A stretch of 64,000 nt of DNA from UBA1847 sp942492205 (GCA_942492205.1 CALODT010000003.1:310001-374000), one strand, 5' to 3'; counted from the stretch's first letter, positions 54,290 through 64,000 are shown. Made by a program: numbers and translations. The notes: a model not told the origin generated them from the letters alone.

Positions 54290-55029
54290 TTGGCTTTGCC
54301 CTGCGCGGCAACGGCCGCGGCTGCCTTTGCTACTGCCTCGGGATCCCCGAGGAATTCGCGCGACGTGGGTTTCAGGTCCTCATCGAGTTCATAGGAAAGC
54401 GGCACGCCTGTCGGTATGTTGAATCCGGTGATTTCTTCGTCGGAGACTTCGTCAAGCATCTTGACCAGCGCACGCAGGCTATTGCCGTGTGCGGCGATCA
54501 GCACGTTCTTGCCGGCCTTGAGGTCGGGAGCGATCGAATCGTTCCAGCACGGCAGCACGCGTTCCAGGGTGAGCTTCAGGGATTCCGCGCCCGGCAGGTT
54601 GTCGATGCCGCGGTAACGAGGGTCGTGGGACGGATGTCGGTCGTCATCGTCATCCAGGGGCGGCGGCGGAATATCGTAGCTTCGTCGCCAGATGTGTACC
54701 TGGTCGTCGCCATACTTGGCGGCCGTTTCGGCTTTGTTGAGCCCCTGCAGTGCACCGTAATGACGTTCATTCAGGCGCCAGTCCCGTGTGACCGGGATCC
54801 ACATCAGGTCCATTTCATCGAGAATGTACCAGAGTGTTCGAATCGCGCGTTTCAATACCGAGGTGTAGGCAATGTCGAACTCGAAACCGAGCTCCTTCAG
54901 CAGGCGTCCTGCGTCGATACCTTCCTGGATGCCTTTCTCTGTCAGATCGACGTCCGTCCACCCGGTGAACAGGTTTTTCAGGTTCCAGTCACTCTGCCCG
55001 TGACGGCATAGTACGAGCTTGCCAGCCAT
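54286..55029 (-). CDS. gpmA: 2,3-bisphosphoglycerate-dependent phosphoglycerate mutase
   Basis: 247 residues. LCRHGQSDWNLKNLFTGW carries the phosphohistidine; LNERHYGALQG, the central RYRGIDNLPGAESL and IAAHGNSLRAL carry the second His and phosphate-binding residues. It interconverts 3- and 2-phosphoglycerate. It precedes the carbonic-anhydrase-like gene with overlap. GpmA-type length. Confidence 0.95.
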   Translation of the reverse strand: MAGKLVLCRHGQSDWNLKNLFTGWTDVDLTEKGIQEGIDAGRLLKELGFEFDIAYTSVLKRAIRTLWYILDEMDLMWIPVTRDWRLNERHYGALQGLNKAETAAKYGDDQVHIWRRSYDIPPPPLDDDDDRHPSHDPRYRGIDNLPGAESLKLTLERVLPCWNDSIAPDLKAGKNVLIAAHGNSLRALVKMLDEVSDEEITGFNIPTGVPLSYELDEDLKPTSREFLGDPEAVAKAAAAVAAQGKAK

Positions 55030-55067
55030 TGTCTCTCCGCATGTTGGGGCGATGAAAAATCGCGTTG

Positions 55068-58000
55068 TTATTGGTTCAGTGTCAGATCGCGCAGTTCCTC
55101 TGCAGCAACCGACAGCGTAGCAAAGTCGACATGGCCGCGCAGCTTCATCTCTTCGATCATGTTGCGGAATCGCCGCACCTCAGCGGCGTGCTTATCGAGC
55201 CATTTGTCGGCCACGACCCGGCCATCCTGCTTGCCGCGACGCGTGAGCAGAGCCAGCGCAATCTCCCGACGAATCTTGTAAAACTCGTCGCGCAGGTTAC
55301 TTCTCGCCATTGCCTGCCAGCGCCCGCTGACCTTCAGATCTTCGGCGCAGTTGTGCAGCCATTGCAAGCCGAGGGCGTCATTGAACCTCGAGTAAACCCG
55401 CGCCGTGTGGATGACGTCGCGTCTTCTTTCCGCGGCTACGTCCGCAATATCTACGGCCGCACGAGTGACGAGTAGCAAGGACATACGCTGCGCGAGCTTT
55501 TCCGGTACCCCCATCTCGATCCATTTGCGTTCTGCGGCGGCGTTGCGGGCGCGACTGGCCTTGGACAGGTAGGTGCTGGAACGCGTGTAGATCTGCGCCA
55601 TGCGGTCCTTGAGGCGCTCGACGGTCTTCACAATGTCGAGTTGCTCGCCTTGCTGCTCTATCAGCCAGTAACAGGCGTGACGCAGTGTTCTGCTGACTTC
55701 GAACATCATTGCAAGCTGGGCTTTGGAGGAAATCTTGTGATCCAGCGACTCGATTTCGCGTAATAACGGCATGGCGCGGCATATTATTCGCGCCGCTTCA
55801 TAAGCCCGGGCGATAGTGACCAGGCTGGCGCCTGTATCGTTCTGCAGGCGCTTGGCGAATGCAGGGCCCATGCGATTTACAAGCGCATTCGCGATCAAGG
55901 TCGCCAGAATCTGACGACTCAGTCGGTGTGTTGGAATAAAGCTCGTATAGCGGCGGCGCAGTATCGGCGGGAAGTAACGCTGCGGGTCGATTTTCAGAAA
56001 GTCTTCCAGCGTGTCCTGCGAGTCGATCAGCCCGTTGTATAGATCGATCTTCGCGTAGCTCAGCACAATCGCGAGCTCCGGGCGCGTGAAGCCCTGCTGG
56101 CGGTTGCGGCGATCCTCAATCTCCGAATCACTCGGCAGATACTCGAGGTCACGGTCCAGCAGGCCGGTATTCACAAGCGCTGTTATCAGCCTCGCTGTCT
56201 CGTCGATGCGCCTCGCGGAAAGCATTTCGCTGATACTGATGGATTGTGTCTGCAGGTAGTTATTTCTGAGCACGAGATCGGCGACATCATCCGTCATCGA
56301 CGCGAGCAGTTCATCGCGCTTCGCGCGAGTCATTCGCTTCTTCTTGGCGACGTCGCGGAGCAGGATCTTGATATTGACCTCGCGGTCGGAACAGTCGACG
56401 CCGCCCGAGTTGTCGATGAAATCGGTATTGATGCGACCGCCACGAAGACTGAACTCCACGCGCGCGCGCTGTGTGAAGCCGAGGTTGCCGCCTTCACCGA
56501 TTACCTTGCAGCGCAATTGATCTGCGTCGACCCGGACGCTGTCATTGCTGCGGTCGCCGACATCGGAATGGCCTTCCGTGCTGGCCTTGGCGTAGGTTCC
56601 GATGCCGCCGTTCCAGAGCAAATCGACACGCATCCTGAGAATTGCCCGAATCAGCTCATCCGGCTGCAGAGACGCCGCTTCAATATCCAGTAGTTTCTTG
56701 ACTTCGGGGCTCAGGCGAATCGTCTTGTCCTGGCGCGAGTAGATGCCACCACCTTTAGAGAGCAATTCGCGGTCGTAATCCTGCCAGGTCGATGCGGGCT
56801 TGCGAAACAGCCGCTGCCGCTCTTTGAAACTCGCAGCCGGGTCAGGGTCTGGATCCAGGAAGATATTGCGATGATTGAATGCGGCCACCAGCTTGATCTT
56901 GCGCGACAGCAGCATGCCGTTGCCGAAAACGTCGCCGCTCATGTCGCCGATACCGGCAACCGTGAACGGTTCTTTCTGAATGTTCACGCCGAGCTCATGG
57001 AAATGGCGCTTGACGGCTTCCCAGGCACCCCGTGCTGTAATCGCCATGCCTTTATGGTCGTACCCCGCCGAGCCGCCGGAGGCGAAAGCGTCATCCAGCC
57101 AGAAACCGTATTCCGCAGAAATGCCGTTAGCGATGTCGGAGAACGTCGCCGTGCCCTTGTCGGCGGCGACCACGAGATACGGATCGTCACCATCACGGCG
57201 CACGACGCGCTCAGGCGTCACTATCTGGTCGTCAACGACGTTGTCGGTCAGGTCGAGCAGGCCGCGAATAAACGTCTTGTAGCAGTGAATGCCATTTTCC
57301 ATGATCGCGGCACGGTCGCCGCCGCGCGGCGCGCGCTTGGGGAAAAACCCACCCTTGGCGCCGGTCGGAACGATGACCGTGTTCTTTACGACCTGCGCCT
57401 TCATCAGTCCGAGAACTTCTGTCCGGAAGTCTTCACGACGGTCTGACCAGCGAAGCCCGCCACGAGCGATCTCTCCACCACGCAGGTGCACGCCCTCGAT
57501 TTCCGGTGAGTACACGAAAACCTCGAAATGCGGACGCGGCAGCGGAATTTCCGGAAGCAGCGCCGGATCGAGCTTGATGGAAATATAGGGTTTCGGCGAT
57601 ACACCGTCTTCGGCAACCTGGAAGTAATTGCTGCGCAGAGTTGCTGCGATGCCGCCCGCGAACGCCGACAGGATGCGGTCCTCATCCACGTTGCGCGCTT
57701 TGCTGACGCCCCGTGTCACCGCCGCCTGTACGCTCTTCAGCTCGCGGCTGCGCTTCGATTTCGCGAGATCCGGATCGAATTGCATCTCGAACTGGCGCAC
57801 GAGCAGCGTCGCGAGCCCGGCATGCGCGACCAGCACGTCTTCCATGTAGGTCTGGCTAAAGGGCACTCCAAGCTGCAGGATGTGCTTTGCGTAGCAGCGC
57901 AGCAGGGCGGTCTGGCGCCAGTCGAGGCCGGCGCTGACGACGAGCCGGTTGAGCCCGTCACCTTCGGCGTCGCCGTGCAGCACGGCCATGAAACAGCTTT

Positions 58001-59906
58001 CGAATCGCTCGGCAACTGCGTTGCTGTCCACCGCTGCACCGCTCTCGTGGCGCAGGTGAAAATCCTGGATCCAGAAGCACTCACCGGTCGTCAGGTTTAC
58101 CTCGTAAGGCCGCTCCGTGTAAACGTCGACGCCCATATGCTCAAGAACCGGCAGGGCTTCGGACAAGGCGATCGGCTCATTGCGGCTGTAGACCATGAAG
58201 TGCATATGGCCGGGCTCTGAGCCTTCGGGTACGTAAAGATCGACGGACCGTTCTGCCCCGTCAGCCAGCATGGCGTCGATTTTCTGGATATCGGAACACG
58301 CCTCGGCGGGCGTCGTGTCTTCCTGAAATCCGGCCGGGAACACGTCCCGATAGGCACGGTACAGGCGCGAGCCTTCATCAAGGCCATACTTTTGCAGGAG
58401 CTCTTCTCGCAGCCGGTCCGCCCAGGTGATGACCAGGTCGGCGATCTGCTCCTCGATGTGACTGATGCTGATGCGCGGCCGGTCGCCTTCCGCGGTTCGC
58501 ACGATGGAGTGAACCCTGGCAAGCGCAGAGTCCGAGATCTGCACCGACGAGTCCACAGAGACACCGCCAAATGCTTCCATAAGCAACGCTTCGACCTGGC
58601 GGCGAATGCCGGTGGTGTATTTCTCGCGAGGTACATAGACCAGGCAGGAGAAGAAACGCCGGAAAGGGTCGCGCCGCAGGAAAAACTTGATGCGCTGACG
58701 GTCCTGCAGGTTCAGGATGCCAAGCGTGGTCCGTGCAAGGTCCTGAATCGAACTTTGCAGCAACTCTTCGCGCGGATAGGTTTCGATAATGTGCAGCAGG
58801 GCCTTGCCGCGATGTCCGGATGCGTCGACCCCGGCACGTTCGAAGATCCGCTGCACCTTGTGTCGCAGCAACGGGATATTTCTCGGACTTTCGCTGTAGG
58901 CGATGGACGTCAGCAGGCCGATGAAGCGCCGTTCGCCGATCGCGTTGCCGTCTTCGTCGTACATCTTGACACCGACGTAGTCGAGAAAGGCCGGGCGGTG
59001 AACGGTAGAGCGCGAGTTCGCCTTGGTGAGAATCAGCCAGTCTCGGGTGCGAGCCAGCCGCCGCATTTCGCTGGTCAGCTCGATGCCGCTGGCACCACGT
59101 TCATTCTCACTCAGGACCCCCAGTCCGGAGCCGTCGACTGGCTTCAGGAAGACACGCTTGCCGCGCCTGGACAGCGTGTACTCGCGGTAGCCAAGAAACG
59201 TGAAGTGCTCGTCGGCAAACCAGTTGAGCAACGCCTGGCTCTCGGAGCGCAACAGCGGGTCTGCGCCTTTCGGTCCGTTGACGAGCAGCTCGCTGGTATC
59301 GCGCATGCGTTGCCGCATCTTGCCCCAGTCGCGAACCGCCAGTCGAACGTCATGCAGGACCTTCCTGATTTCCCGCTCGAGCGACTGCAGTTCTGCGGGA
59401 TTGATAAGGCGATCGATCGCAAACCGTATCAGTGACTCCGAGCTCGCGTTGTCGTCAGAGGGGTCGGAGACCGCAATGATGCCGCCCGTATTGTCGCGGA
59501 TAACGGAGATAATCGGGTGCACGGTGATGTGCACCACAAGCTGGTGCCGATTGATTGCCGCCGCAACCGAGTCGACCAGGAACGGCATATCGTCGTTGGC
59601 CATTTCGACAAACGTGTAGGCAGACGTATAGCCGTGCGTCTTCTCGGTGGGGTTAAAGAGACGCAGCAGCGACTGGCCCTTTTTGCGAACGGCTGCGAAT
59701 TCGAGGTGGTCGATCGCGACACGCGCCATGATCTGCTCGGAACGTCCCTGCAAGTCCTCAACGGGGACGTCCGCAAAGTACTGCGCGAGAAATTTCTTGA
59801 TTTGCGCCGGTTTTTTCAGGTATTTCGATGTCACGCGCGAGGCGACAATGGCGTCGACGATCACTTCCCGGATGTCTCCGCCGCGACGGTTTTCGTTTTT
59901 TGTCAC
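55068..59906 (-). CDS. gdhB: NAD-specific glutamate dehydrogenase, 180-kDa class
   Basis: 1612 residues, the large class found in Pseudomonas and relatives. The N-terminal half has ACT-like regulatory regions. The catalytic part has GGLRWSDRREDFRTEVLGLMKAQ, then TGAKGGFFPKR with the catalytic Lys, and dinucleotide-binding GIGDMSGDVFGNGML. The C-terminal 400 residues are helical. GTG start at 59906 with GGAG 8 bases upstream. It oxidises glutamate to 2-oxoglutarate in catabolism and is often arginine-regulated. Confidence 0.95.
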   Translation of the reverse strand: MTKNENRRGGDIREVIVDAIVASRVTSKYLKKPAQIKKFLAQYFADVPVEDLQGRSEQIMARVAIDHLEFAAVRKKGQSLLRLFNPTEKTHGYTSAYTFVEMANDDMPFLVDSVAAAINRHQLVVHITVHPIISVIRDNTGGIIAVSDPSDDNASSESLIRFAIDRLINPAELQSLEREIRKVLHDVRLAVRDWGKMRQRMRDTSELLVNGPKGADPLLRSESQALLNWFADEHFTFLGYREYTLSRRGKRVFLKPVDGSGLGVLSENERGASGIELTSEMRRLARTRDWLILTKANSRSTVHRPAFLDYVGVKMYDEDGNAIGERRFIGLLTSIAYSESPRNIPLLRHKVQRIFERAGVDASGHRGKALLHIIETYPREELLQSSIQDLARTTLGILNLQDRQRIKFFLRRDPFRRFFSCLVYVPREKYTTGIRRQVEALLMEAFGGVSVDSSVQISDSALARVHSIVRTAEGDRPRISISHIEEQIADLVITWADRLREELLQKYGLDEGSRLYRAYRDVFPAGFQEDTTPAEACSDIQKIDAMLADGAERSVDLYVPEGSEPGHMHFMVYSRNEPIALSEALPVLEHMGVDVYTERPYEVNLTTGECFWIQDFHLRHESGAAVDSNAVAERFESCFMAVLHGDAEGDGLNRLVVSAGLDWRQTALLRCYAKHILQLGVPFSQTYMEDVLVAHAGLATLLVRQFEMQFDPDLAKSKRSRELKSVQAAVTRGVSKARNVDEDRILSAFAGGIAATLRSNYFQVAEDGVSPKPYISIKLDPALLPEIPLPRPHFEVFVYSPEIEGVHLRGGEIARGGLRWSDRREDFRTEVLGLMKAQVVKNTVIVPTGAKGGFFPKRAPRGGDRAAIMENGIHCYKTFIRGLLDLTDNVVDDQIVTPERVVRRDGDDPYLVVAADKGTATFSDIANGISAEYGFWLDDAFASGGSAGYDHKGMAITARGAWEAVKRHFHELGVNIQKEPFTVAGIGDMSGDVFGNGMLLSRKIKLVAAFNHRNIFLDPDPDPAASFKERQRLFRKPASTWQDYDRELLSKGGGIYSRQDKTIRLSPEVKKLLDIEAASLQPDELIRAILRMRVDLLWNGGIGTYAKASTEGHSDVGDRSNDSVRVDADQLRCKVIGEGGNLGFTQRARVEFSLRGGRINTDFIDNSGGVDCSDREVNIKILLRDVAKKKRMTRAKRDELLASMTDDVADLVLRNNYLQTQSISISEMLSARRIDETARLITALVNTGLLDRDLEYLPSDSEIEDRRNRQQGFTRPELAIVLSYAKIDLYNGLIDSQDTLEDFLKIDPQRYFPPILRRRYTSFIPTHRLSRQILATLIANALVNRMGPAFAKRLQNDTGASLVTIARAYEAARIICRAMPLLREIESLDHKISSKAQLAMMFEVSRTLRHACYWLIEQQGEQLDIVKTVERLKDRMAQIYTRSSTYLSKASRARNAAAERKWIEMGVPEKLAQRMSLLLVTRAAVDIADVAAERRRDVIHTARVYSRFNDALGLQWLHNCAEDLKVSGRWQAMARSNLRDEFYKIRREIALALLTRRGKQDGRVVADKWLDKHAAEVRRFRNMIEEMKLRGHVDFATLSVAAEELRDLTLNQ

Positions 59907-60111
59907 TGAATTCGCTCCGATCGGAACTGCTGGCCCGACAGATTGATAGAGTGGTGCAGAAATCGACTCGTGCAGGTAGTGCCGCTGGCCGTCAGGAATT
60001 GCCCGTCATTATACAGTAATTGCATCTGCAACAAATTCTTCCAAAGCATCGGATCTGCGCTCAAATGGCCTACAATGCTGGCCTGACGACAGGCTCAGGG
60101 AATTACTCAGA
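59907..60111. other. Divergent intergenic region of gdhB and the tryptophan dioxygenase gene
   Basis: A 205-base gap without a gene. A perfect TCCGATCGGA palindrome lies near 59917-59926. TACAAT at 60071-60076 could be the -10 box of the dioxygenase gene, but no good -35 is visible. No known regulator site seen. Confidence 0.4.
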
Positions 60112-60966
60112 ATGACTAAACGCGAACTTGAGCAGACAATCCATACGGACTTATCACAAGACGATGATTACACGGGCTATCTGCAACTCGACAAGCTGCT
60201 GTCGGCGCAAAAACCCCTCAGTGAGCCGCCGCATCACGATGAAATGCTGTTTATCATCCAGCACCAGGTCGCCGAGCTCTGGATAAAGCTCACCATCCAC
60301 GAATTAGGCGGCGCCGTGCGGTTGATTCGAGCCGACAGGCTGGCGCCCGCCGTCAAGAACCTGGCGCGTATCCGTCACATTCAGAACCAGATGTACAACC
60401 AGTGGAAGGTCCTCGACACGCTGACGCCAAGCGAATACGCAGAATTCCGGCACGTATTTGGTAAAGCCTCCGGATTTCAGTCTGCGCAGTACCGGATTCT
60501 CGAATTTATGCTGGGCAACAAGAGCCGTCCCACGTTGAGCGTGCACAAGCATCAGCCGCACTGGCATGCGCAGCTCGAAACAGCGCTGGAGGCCCCGAGC
60601 CTGTACGAGGAGTTCCTCATGCACCTGTCCCGCCAGGGCATGCCGGTACCTGCGCATGTCATCGATCGGGATTTCTCAACCATGCGCGACGAGGACTCGG
60701 CGGTCGTCGAGGTTCTCGCCGAGATCTACAGCGATCGGTCCAGTCACTGGGAGCGCTATGAGGCCTGCGAGGCGCTGGTCGACATCGGCAATAATTTTCA
60801 GTTCTGGCGCTTTCATCACATGAAGACCGTCGAACGAATCATCGGCTATCAACGTGGCACGGGTGGCTCGTCAGGGGTCCCCTTTCTCAAGAAGGCCCTG
60901 GACATCGAGTTTTTTCCGGAATTGTTGCGCGTGCGCACCGAGATTGGCAGCCAGCAACCCGCCTGA
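60112..60966 (+). CDS. kynA: Tryptophan 2,3-dioxygenase
   Basis: 284 residues. LQLDKLLSAQKP, HDEMLFIIQHQVAELW, FQSAQYRILEFMLGNK and FRFHH-type heme-ligand motif FWRFHHMKTVERIIGYQRGTGGSSG are all typical; the distal His and proximal His are present. It opens the indole ring of Trp to N-formylkynurenine. No other kynurenine genes are adjacent; a MarR gene is convergent and abuts it with no gap. Confidence 0.95.
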   Translation: MTKRELEQTIHTDLSQDDDYTGYLQLDKLLSAQKPLSEPPHHDEMLFIIQHQVAELWIKLTIHELGGAVRLIRADRLAPAVKNLARIRHIQNQMYNQWKVLDTLTPSEYAEFRHVFGKASGFQSAQYRILEFMLGNKSRPTLSVHKHQPHWHAQLETALEAPSLYEEFLMHLSRQGMPVPAHVIDRDFSTMRDEDSAVVEVLAEIYSDRSSHWERYEACEALVDIGNNFQFWRFHHMKTVERIIGYQRGTGGSSGVPFLKKALDIEFFPELLRVRTEIGSQQPA

Positions 60967-61416
60967 TCAGCCGCTGTCCAGCGAGCGTGCCTGGTTCATC
61001 AGGCGCTCGACGATGGCGTCGAGCCTGTCCCTGTCATCTTCGCTGAGTCCTTCGAGCAGGTCGCGCTCGAACTGCAGGGCGAGCGGCGCGACTTCGTCAT
61101 GTACCCGTCGCCCTTCGTCCGAGAGATTCAGAATAGAACGGCGGCGGTCCGCGTCCGCAAACTGCCGGTCGATACGGCCATTCTTGAGGAGTTTGGTGAC
61201 AGCGCGGCTCACGGCGACCTTGTCCATGAACGTGCGTTCGGCAACCTCCACGGCGGATAGCCCCGGATAGCGACCCAGTATCGCAATGACGCGCCACTCA
61301 GGAATGGAAAGGCTAAAGCGCTTCTCGTAGACCTGCGCAATCGTGGTGCTGACCGTGTGCGACAGAATCGCCAGCCGGTAAGGCAGGAAGTCCTCGAGAA
61401 TCAGGTCGGCGCTCAT
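60967..61416 (-). CDS. MarR-family transcriptional regulator
   Basis: 149 residues from ATG 61416 (MSADLILEDFLPYRLA); the open frame continues upstream but overlaps the next gene. Winged helix: LSIPEWRVIAILGRYPGLSA and DKVAVSRAVTKLLKNG followed by DRRRSILNLSDEG (wing). Downstream of zapE on the same strand and convergent with the dioxygenase gene. It could control tryptophan or aromatic catabolism; not established. Confidence 0.9.
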   Translation of the reverse strand: MSADLILEDFLPYRLAILSHTVSTTIAQVYEKRFSLSIPEWRVIAILGRYPGLSAVEVAERTFMDKVAVSRAVTKLLKNGRIDRQFADADRRRSILNLSDEGRRVHDEVAPLALQFERDLLEGLSEDDRDRLDAIVERLMNQARSLDSG

Positions 61417-61429
61417 GCCACTAAATCTA

Positions 61430-62524
61430 TCACGCAAGGTGGGGCAGGGCGAGATACTCCCTCGATTGCATCTCGATAAGGCGGCTCGTGGTCCGTTCGA
61501 ACTCAAATGCGAGCCGTTCTCCTTTGTAAAGCGACTCCAGCGGCGAGTCGGCCGAGAGGATAAGTTTGACACGACGATCGTAAAATTCGTCGACCAGGGC
61601 GATGAAACGCCGGGCCTGGTTCTCGCGGGTGTTGTCGAATTGCGGAACGGCGGAGACGATAACCGCCGGGTACCAGCGAGCTATCTCGATATAGTCGGAC
61701 TGGCTGCGTGGCCCGTCGCAGACGTCGTCGAAGCGAAACCAGGCAATTCCCTTCGCGCACCGCCATACCGGAATCTCACGCGAGTTCACGTCCAGCGTGG
61801 TCTGGCTGCGAATTTCGCTGGACGCCGATTCATTGAAAAAATAAGAAAGTCGCTGCAGTGCGGCTTCGTCATCGGGGTACAGGTATGTTCCCGCTTTTTC
61901 GAGCAACCGCAGGCGGTAGTCGACACCGCCGTCGAGTTGCAGAACCTCGGTGTGGAAGTTCAGCAAATCGATTGCCGGCAGGAAGCGTTGTCGCTGCAGG
62001 CCCCCTGGGTAAAGATCGTCCGGCCGCGAGTTTGAGGTTGCGACGAGCGTGACGCCGCGGCGGAAGAGGCCATCGAGAAGGCGCCCCAGGATCATCGCGT
62101 CGCCAATGTCGCTGACAAAGAACTCATCGAAACACAGCACGCGAGTGGTGCGGGCAATATCTGCGGCAACCTTGTCCAGCGGATCACGAACGCTACCGAG
62201 GGCTTTCAGGCGATCATGAACTTCGCGCATCATGCGATGAAAGTGAATTCTCCTCTTGGCGCGAACGGGCAACGTTTCGAAAAACAGGTCCATGAGCATG
62301 GTTTTGCCGCGGCCGACACCGCCCCACAGGTACATGCCCTGGCCGCCAGCTTGAGGAGCCTGCGGCAACCAGCCGAAAAGTCGTCGCAGGCGAACAAAGC
62401 GAGGCGCAGGGACGGTCAGACGCGCCTGCAGGCGCTCCAGCCGGCCGATAATCGCGAGCTGTGCAGGATCTTCGACATGGCCTTCGCGGCGCAGGCTCTC
62501 TTCATAAGCTTCGCGTATGTTCAA
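61430..62524 (-). CDS. zapE: Cell division protein ZapE (AFG1-like ATPase)
   Basis: 364 residues. Walker A GGVGRGKTMLMD with preceding GMYLWG, Walker B LCFDEFFVSDIGDAMIL, sensor VATSNSRPDDLYPGGLQR are AFG1/ZapE signatures. ZapE destabilises FtsZ polymers and is required under stress and low oxygen in E. coli. The start is TTG at 62524 with AAAGG upstream; no in-frame ATG nearby. It lies 13 bases upstream of the MarR gene. Confidence 0.93.
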   Translation of the reverse strand: MNIREAYEESLRREGHVEDPAQLAIIGRLERLQARLTVPAPRFVRLRRLFGWLPQAPQAGGQGMYLWGGVGRGKTMLMDLFFETLPVRAKRRIHFHRMMREVHDRLKALGSVRDPLDKVAADIARTTRVLCFDEFFVSDIGDAMILGRLLDGLFRRGVTLVATSNSRPDDLYPGGLQRQRFLPAIDLLNFHTEVLQLDGGVDYRLRLLEKAGTYLYPDDEAALQRLSYFFNESASSEIRSQTTLDVNSREIPVWRCAKGIAWFRFDDVCDGPRSQSDYIEIARWYPAVIVSAVPQFDNTRENQARRFIALVDEFYDRRVKLILSADSPLESLYKGERLAFEFERTTSRLIEMQSREYLALPHLA

Positions 62525-62646
62525 ACTACCTTTAATCCTGTATTTGCGTCGATCCGGCGCCTCGGCAAGATTACATCGTCATCATGTAGAGCGCATCATA
62601 GAGGCTGCTAAGATACGCGGCGAACGAACAAGGAGAACGACCGCAT

Positions 62647-64000
62647 ATGTCGGAATCGAACGAACGTGAATCCATGGAATTCGATGTCGTGATAGTCGGC
62701 GCCGGCCCGGCCGGCCTGTCGGCCGCCTGCCGGCTGATGCAGCTGGACGACAGCCTGTCGGTCGTCGTCGTGGAAAAGGGCTCCGAAATCGGCGCGCACA
62801 TCCTGTCCGGAAATGTGTTTGAACCGACGGGCCTCGATGAACTGTTCCCGGACTGGAAAGAGAAAGGTGCGCCGGTCAAGACGGCGGTGTCCGGCGACCT
62901 TGTTCATTACCTGACCAGTGCCAAGGGTGCCGTACGCGTGCCCGGCCCGTTTCTGCCGCGACCCATGCACAACAAGGGCAACTACATAATCAGCCTGGGC
63001 CAGCTTTGCCAGTGGATGGGCGAGCAAGCCGAGTCGATGGGGGTTAACGTGTTTCCCGGATTCGCCGCATCCGAGGTTCTGTATGACGATGCCGGGCGCG
63101 TAACCGGCGTTGCAACCAGCGACATGGGCATAGGCAAGGACGGCGAGAAGAAAAGCGCCTACCAGGCGGGCTACGAGTTGACTGGCAAGTACACCATCTT
63201 CGCGGAGGGTGTACGTGGCAACCTGAGCGAGCAGGTCATGCAGCGCTTCGACCTGCGCGCGAATTCCGATCCTCAGCACTACGGAATCGGCATCAAGGAA
63301 GTGTGGGAGATAGACCCCGAGAAGCACCGCGAAGGCCTGGTCGTGCATACGACGGGCTGGCCGCTGGACAATCATACTGAAGGCGGCGGGTTCCTGTATC
63401 ACGCGGCGAACAACAAGGTGTTCCTGGGCCTGATTATTGCGTTGAATTACAGGAACCCGCATCTGTCGACGTTTGACGAGTTCCAGCGCTGGAAGCTGCA
63501 TCCGAAGGTGCGGACGTATCTCGAGGGTGGCAAACGAGTGGCCTACGGAGCGCGGGCTGTCAACAAAGGGGGGCTGCAGTCGTTGCCGAAACTGTCCTTC
63601 CCCGGCGGTATGCTCGTTGGCTGCGGCGCCGGGTTTCTGAACGGCGTGAAAATCAAGGGTGCCCATACGGCGATCAAGACCGGCATGCTGGCGGCCGAGA
63701 GTGTCCACAAGGCGTTGTCGGCAGGTGACACCGGCCAGTCGGAACTGAGCGACTTCGAGGACAACGTCAAAGCGTCCTGGGTACACAAGGAGCTGCACAA
63801 GGGCCGCAATTTCGGGCCGGGCCTGCACAAGCTCGGCGTGTTCTGGGGTGCGGCGTTCGCGTTTGTCGATCAGAATATCTTTTTCGGCAAGTTGCCGTTC
63901 ACATGGCGGAACAAAGAACCGGATCACGAATCCCTGCGCAAGGCGGGTGAAGCGAAACCGATCGACTATCCGAAACCGGATGGCGTCATTACGTTCGACA
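62647..64000 (+). CDS. Electron transfer flavoprotein-ubiquinone oxidoreductase, 5' part
   Basis: 451 codons are visible and the frame is still open at the window end. The FAD motif is VVIVGAGPAGLSAACRL; EIGAHILSGNVFEP, GNYIISLGQLCQW and FPGGMLVGCGAGFLNG are characteristic of ETF-QO. The 4Fe-4S cluster region lies beyond the window. It passes electrons from reduced ETF to the quinone pool, completing the route from acyl-CoA dehydrogenases. AAGGAG 11 bases before ATG. Confidence 0.94.
   Translation, partial: MSESNERESMEFDVVIVGAGPAGLSAACRLMQLDDSLSVVVVEKGSEIGAHILSGNVFEPTGLDELFPDWKEKGAPVKTAVSGDLVHYLTSAKGAVRVPGPFLPRPMHNKGNYIISLGQLCQWMGEQAESMGVNVFPGFAASEVLYDDAGRVTGVATSDMGIGKDGEKKSAYQAGYELTGKYTIFAEGVRGNLSEQVMQRFDLRANSDPQHYGIGIKEVWEIDPEKHREGLVVHTTGWPLDNHTEGGGFLYHAANNKVFLGLIIALNYRNPHLSTFDEFQRWKLHPKVRTYLEGGKRVAYGARAVNKGGLQSLPKLSFPGGMLVGCGAGFLNGVKIKGAHTAIKTGMLAAESVHKALSAGDTGQSELSDFEDNVKASWVHKELHKGRNFGPGLHKLGVFWGAAFAFVDQNIFFGKLPFTWRNKEPDHESLRKAGEAKPIDYPKPDGVITFD

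Overview
The window reads as a chromosomal stretch of a GC-rich, aerobic to microaerobic gammaproteobacterium. It encodes a cbb3 oxidase with its assembly genes, GlnRS and ThrRS, ZapE, the 180-kDa-class NAD-glutamate dehydrogenase, ETF-ubiquinone oxidoreductase and preQ0/queuosine genes. Cyanophycin genes plus an environmental B3 beta-lactamase fit marine or soil Chromatiales/Woeseia/Steroidobacter-like lineages; that placement is inference, since no rRNA is present. Coding density is very high (no gene-free gap above 260 bases), ATGA/TAATG overlaps are common, and several genes appear to use GTG or TTG starts backed by Shine-Dalgarno sequences. I saw no tRNA, rRNA, insertion sequence, prophage or CRISPR array.

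Layout. 1-572: end of a B3 metallo-beta-lactamase. 576-9189 (minus): ccoN-O-Q-P, a small membrane protein, ccoG-H-I-S and a DsbD/TauE-like membrane protein, i.e. a full cbb3 oxidase structural and maturation operon. 9423-13536: hybrid PAS kinase, tandem universal stress protein, DksA-like zinc protein and FixJ-like regulator, probably an oxygen/redox response module. 13625-17256 (minus): TetR-HlyD-ABC export operon, with a large double operator shared with a divergent GTP-cyclohydrolase-II-like gene. 18239-24645: queF, cyanophycinase, cyanophycin synthetase and a second Mur-ligase protein that lacks ATP-grasp. 24623-28197: hydrolase, EVE protein, and a PhoU-like/PiT phosphate pair.

28208-35858: polyamine catabolism (two glutamine-synthetase-like gamma-glutamylpolyamine synthetases, an IclR regulator, a PuuD-like hydrolase, a SpuC-like transaminase, agmatinase and a TetR regulator). 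35955-38705: an unusual single protein combining two receiver-like domains, a membrane segment, TPR-like repeats and a TonB C-terminal domain. 38964-42689: divergent thrS and glnS separated by a strong palindrome. 42709-46621 (minus): SAM hydroxide adenosyltransferase, YhhQ transporter and two acyl-CoA dehydrogenases. 46737-49561: molybdopterin operon moaA-moaC-mobA-moaD-moaE. 49645-53774: acyl-CoA metabolism (MaoC, AMP ligase, SDR, TesB). 53771-64000: gamma-carbonic anhydrase, gpmA, NAD-GDH, tryptophan 2,3-dioxygenase, MarR, zapE and the start of ETF-QO.

Taken together the genes describe nitrogen storage as cyanophycin (Asp/Arg), polyamine and glutamate oxidation, fatty-acyl-CoA oxidation feeding electrons through ETF-QO, and a high-affinity terminal oxidase. 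The most unusual items are the receiver/TPR/TonB chimera, the double TetR operator, the ATP-grasp-less cyanophycin-synthetase-like protein, the SDR with a ruined active site, and the thrS-glnS palindrome.
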